Shown piece after piece: positions 61,707 through 64,000 of a stretch of DNA of 64,000 nucleotides. Location: contig NZ_JANQLX010000017.1 in assembly GCF_028280385.1 (NCBI RefSeq), positions 248,001-312,000 on the forward strand. The letters are read 5' to 3'. Position numbers and translations under genes: made by a program. Each line of letters begins with the position of its first letter. Position 1 is the first letter of the stretch. Below the pieces are notes generated by a model. The model was given only the letters and a program-made list of their open reading frames with translations. It ran no database searches and was not told the origin of the DNA. This stretch comes from Allomuricauda sp. GTDB lineage: Bacteria > Bacteroidota > Bacteroidia > Flavobacteriales > Flavobacteriaceae.

Positions 61707-61725
61707 AAATAAACCCAGTGTAAAC

Positions 61726-62382
61726 ATGGATCAAAGCCCAAAAAAGTATGTGGTAAAATCGGTTGGACCCGAGGGGGTGGCAAACACTGTTCTAATGGAA
61801 AAAGCTTGGGAAAATGCACATGATTTGGAAGCGTTTGTGCAGCCTTGGGGAAATGCCATATGTCCAAAGATGACGTTTCGTGCCCTACACGATGACAACA
61901 ACCTATTTCTTAGATACGACGTTCAAGACGCGGAAGTTTTGGTATATGAAGCCGGAGGTGGCAAAATGGAGGTTACACAATCTGATCGGGTGGAAATTTT
62001 TATGGCCTGTGACCCGAAGCTGGAACAATATTATTGCCTGGAAATAGATCCAAAAGGCAGGGTTTTGGACTATCAAGCCTCATTTCATCGCCAATTTGAA
62101 TATTCGTGGCAATGGCCAGACAATCAGTTGTCCATAGAAACATCCATAGAACAGGAAAAATATACGGTGCAGGTTGCCATCGGAAAAAACTCATTAAAAC
62201 AACTCGGTTTGTTGGCAGGTAACCGTATGTTGGCTGGAATCTATTTGGGACATTGCCAATCACTTCCCAATGCGGATAACACAGCGTCCATCCTTAATTG
62301 GATTACCTGGATAGACCCACAATTGGAACATCCAGATTTTCATGTCCCTGGTACGTTTGGGGTATTGGAGCTTGTTGATTGA
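61726..62382 (+). CDS. Carbohydrate-binding family 9-like protein
   Basis: 218 residues of the CBM9-like fold: the N-terminal region ENAHDLEAFVQPWGN, the central FRALHDDNNLFLRYDVQD, the acidic strand RVEIFMACDPKLEQYYCLEI and the closing ILNWITWIDPQLEHPDFHVP, all typical of this family. It has no signal peptide, so it is cytosolic or exported in a non-classical way. Family 9-like domains bind sugars at chain ends or recognise acids in cytosolic enzymes; here no catalytic domain is attached. It is convergent with the LacI regulator five bases away. Confidence 0.9.
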   Translation: MDQSPKKYVVKSVGPEGVANTVLMEKAWENAHDLEAFVQPWGNAICPKMTFRALHDDNNLFLRYDVQDAEVLVYEAGGGKMEVTQSDRVEIFMACDPKLEQYYCLEIDPKGRVLDYQASFHRQFEYSWQWPDNQLSIETSIEQEKYTVQVAIGKNSLKQLGLLAGNRMLAGIYLGHCQSLPNADNTASILNWITWIDPQLEHPDFHVPGTFGVLELVD

Positions 62383-62387
62383 GTCCT

Positions 62388-63425
62388 CTATATATAACTC
62401 TTGACATTCTCAGCGTTGATAATGTCTATAGGCAATAGCTTTATCTGAGGTAGTTCTTTGTTAAAAAGTAAATTGTCCACCAAACTTCTAAGGCTCAGGT
62501 AAGCCTGTTGTTTTGGGGCCTGGTGAATCAGAAATTGTATTTGGCCATTTTCCAAACATTTAATGTTTTCGTGGAGTAAGTCGTATCCAATAACCGTCTT
62601 TGTTACTCCCAGTCCATGCAAGGATTCGGCCACTTCATAGGTTCTAGAGGTAGTCACAAAAAACGCTTCAAGCTTGGGATGCTCCCTCATAACCCGGTCA
62701 AAATTATTTCTTACTTCCAGGGATTTTAAGGTGAAGGTCAGTACTTCGTAATCAGGATGGGACTCCTCAAAAAAAGACCTAAACCCGTTTTCCTTCTCTT
62801 GCATGTGTGCAGCGTTATTGAAGGTTTCCTCCACATGGATAACGGCAACCTGACATGGCGGTTTCACCAAGTCCGATACCAACTTGGCTCCCACCTTGCC
62901 ACTTAGAAAAAGATCTTGCCCTACATGATGGTGCACATGGTCCCACACAGGGCTGTTGAAGGTGGTGGAAAGAATATTTCTTTCAAACAACTTTTGTTGC
63001 AAAAGGGTACTTTCCCTACCAAAAAGCGGAACAAACAGAAGGGCATCCGGCTCTTGATCCAAAATTTTGTTTCCCATTGTTGTAAATGAACGCGGCTTGG
63101 ATGGATCATAAGTGTGCAGGGAAAAATCCAAATCAAAAGCGGCAAACTCTTCCATCAGTTCATGAACACCCTCCATGCATGGAGACCAATACGGGTCCTT
63201 TTTTGGGTCCGGAATTAGGATCTGGATCGTGTGGACCACATTATTGCGCAAAGACCTTGCAATGGGGTTGGGGGTATACTGAAGTTCCTTGAGCGCTTCG
63301 TTGACCTTGTTCAAGGCTTTTTCAGATACCCGGCCACGCTTGTGGAGCACTCGGTCTACCGTACCAATGGATACCCCGGCCAACTTGGCAATATCCTTAA
63401 TCGTGGTGTTTTTTTTCATGCGCAT
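62388..63425 (-). CDS. LacI-family sugar-responsive regulator
   Basis: 345 residues. The LacI helix-turn-helix is TTIKDIAKLAGVSIGTVDRV with hinge YTPNPIARSLRNN, followed by a periplasmic-binding-protein-like effector domain (VHTIQILIPDPKKDPYWSP, TRTYEVAESLHGLGVTKTVI). The substrate is unknown. It is divergent from a galactokinase-like GHMP kinase, with an inverted repeat in between that is a candidate operator. ATGs at 63425 and 63419 are both possible; a GTG at 63428 is less likely. Confidence 0.93.
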   Translation of the reverse strand: MRMKKNTTIKDIAKLAGVSIGTVDRVLHKRGRVSEKALNKVNEALKELQYTPNPIARSLRNNVVHTIQILIPDPKKDPYWSPCMEGVHELMEEFAAFDLDFSLHTYDPSKPRSFTTMGNKILDQEPDALLFVPLFGRESTLLQQKLFERNILSTTFNSPVWDHVHHHVGQDLFLSGKVGAKLVSDLVKPPCQVAVIHVEETFNNAAHMQEKENGFRSFFEESHPDYEVLTFTLKSLEVRNNFDRVMREHPKLEAFFVTTSRTYEVAESLHGLGVTKTVIGYDLLHENIKCLENGQIQFLIHQAPKQQAYLSLRSLVDNLLFNKELPQIKLLPIDIINAENVKSYI

Positions 63426-63458
63426 CACAAAGATATTTAAATTTCTAGGGGGTGTATT

Positions 63459-63493
63459 GTGTACCTTAACATTAGTTTTGTGTTAACGTACAC
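63459..63493. promoter_or_regulatory. Inverted repeat, candidate LacI-type operator
   Basis: GTGTACCTTAACA (63459-63471) and TGTTAACGTACAC (63481-63493) are inverted repeats matching at 12 of 13 positions around nine bases. It lies between the divergent LacI and kinase genes and covers the -33 box of the kinase promoter, as a repressor site should. Confidence 0.7.
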
Positions 63494-63510
63494 ATTTTTT
63501 TCTATATTGC
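63477..63510 (+). promoter_or_regulatory. Promoter of the GHMP kinase gene
   Basis: TTTG at 63477-63480 and TATATTGC at 63503-63510 (close to TAnnTTTG), spacer 22, start expected near 63517, 66 bases before the ATG. The -33 box lies inside the inverted repeat. Confidence 0.6.
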
Positions 63511-63582
63511 CCAATATTTCGGGATTACTTTTATGGAATCCTAGGAATTGGAAAGCTTAACCAATTGTTGTATTCCTTGAGA

Positions 63583-64000
63583 ATGAAAGATAGAATTGTA
63601 GCCCTGGCCCCTGGAAGAACCTGCCTTTTTGGAGATCATCAGGATTATTTGGGGCTCCCGGTAATTGCTTGTGCCTTTGATCGTCACATTGTTCTAGCGG
63701 CCTCAAAAAATGGCACAAAGGATTTGATATTGGATATGCCGGATATTGGCGGCCATCGCATTATAGATTCCAAGTCGTTGAACTCTGAAGTGGCCAAAGG
63801 CGACCATTTACTGGCTGCCCTGAAAATTCTTGAGCACTACGATTGCACACCCACCGAAGGATATGACATCACCATTAATGGAAAGGTCGCCATCAACGCC
63901 GGAACTTCAAGTTCAAGTGCCCTGGTCATAGCATGGATCATGTTCCTTACTACAGCTTACGGGTGTAATGTTCCTGTTACCAAGGAGTTTATTTCACAAA
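63583..64000 (+). CDS. Galactokinase-like GHMP kinase (5' part)
   Basis: The frame begins at 63583 and runs to the window's end (139 codons visible). The N-terminal motif PGRTCLFGDHQDYLGLPVI corresponds to the galactokinase signature (PGRxNLIGEHTDYN), and the ATP loop is NAGTSSSSALVIA. The His/Gln changes in the signature suggest a sugar other than galactose. GHMP sugar kinases make sugar 1-phosphates in the cytosol. Control by the divergent LacI protein is likely. The gene continues beyond the right edge. Confidence 0.9.
   Translation, partial: MKDRIVALAPGRTCLFGDHQDYLGLPVIACAFDRHIVLAASKNGTKDLILDMPDIGGHRIIDSKSLNSEVAKGDHLLAALKILEHYDCTPTEGYDITINGKVAINAGTSSSSALVIAWIMFLTTAYGCNVPVTKEFISQ

Overview
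The window looks like chromosome of a marine member of the Flavobacteriaceae (Bacteroidota), possibly close to Muricauda/Allomuricauda; the genus is inference only. The evidence is a PorP/SprF protein of the type IX secretion system, three TonB-dependent receptors (two paired with DUF4249 lipoproteins), 2TM-domain proteins, a LETM1-related biofilm protein, and promoters of the Bacteroidota type (TTTG, then TAnnTTTG). Base composition is moderate and even. I see no rRNA, tRNA, CRISPR array, insertion sequence, integrase or phage gene, so this is mostly core and niche-adaptation chromosome.

Layout. 1-9.5 kb: the end of a beta-propeller protein, a DUF2490 protein, a hydrolase-OsmC fusion, a VOC protein, a MarR-GNAT fusion with two palindromic operators, an ECF sigma factor with its YciI partner, an OmpW porin and the LETM1-related protein. 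9.5-14.3 kb (minus): a LytTR response regulator, four tandem 2TM membrane proteins, a LytS-type kinase that carries its own 2TM domain, a TPR-like secreted protein and a DUF2141 protein. 14.4-27.5 kb: a lipoprotein glycoside hydrolase, a TonB receptor/DUF4249 pair, a serine hydrolase, small lipoproteins, a PaiB-like protein, PorP/SprF, GNAT, DoxX and a second TonB receptor.

27.6-38.4 kb is the most interesting region. It encodes a TPR-kinase-receiver-nucleotide cyclase hybrid, pyruvate:ferredoxin oxidoreductase, an OsmC protein, an activator with cyclic-nucleotide-binding, PAS, AAA+ and HTH domains, and OxyR. The OsmC gene has a near-consensus sigma-54 promoter and, 86-137 bases upstream of the predicted start site, three copies of a 12-base near-palindrome. 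Together these suggest an undescribed circuit: signal, kinase-cyclase, cyclic nucleotide, sigma-54 activator, redox genes.

38.4-51 kb: a PBP4-type carboxypeptidase, NudK, DUF2461, AIM24-like and PQQ-propeller proteins, and a four-gene minus-strand operon (secreted protein, STN-type TonB receptor, DUF4249, MG2/plug-like protein). 51-55.4 kb: DUF4870, an NTF2-like protein, then PadR, PspC and a head-GIN lipoprotein, probably an envelope-stress unit. 55.4-58.8 kb: dipeptide epimerase, an AONS-like PLP enzyme and an NlpC/P60 endopeptidase, a candidate muropeptide salvage operon. 59-64 kb: a lipocalin-like protein, TrxB, an OsmC protein, a CBM9-like protein, and a LacI regulator divergent from a galactokinase-like GHMP kinase that runs off the right edge. 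OxyR, TrxB, PFOR and three OsmC domains give the window a recurring redox theme.
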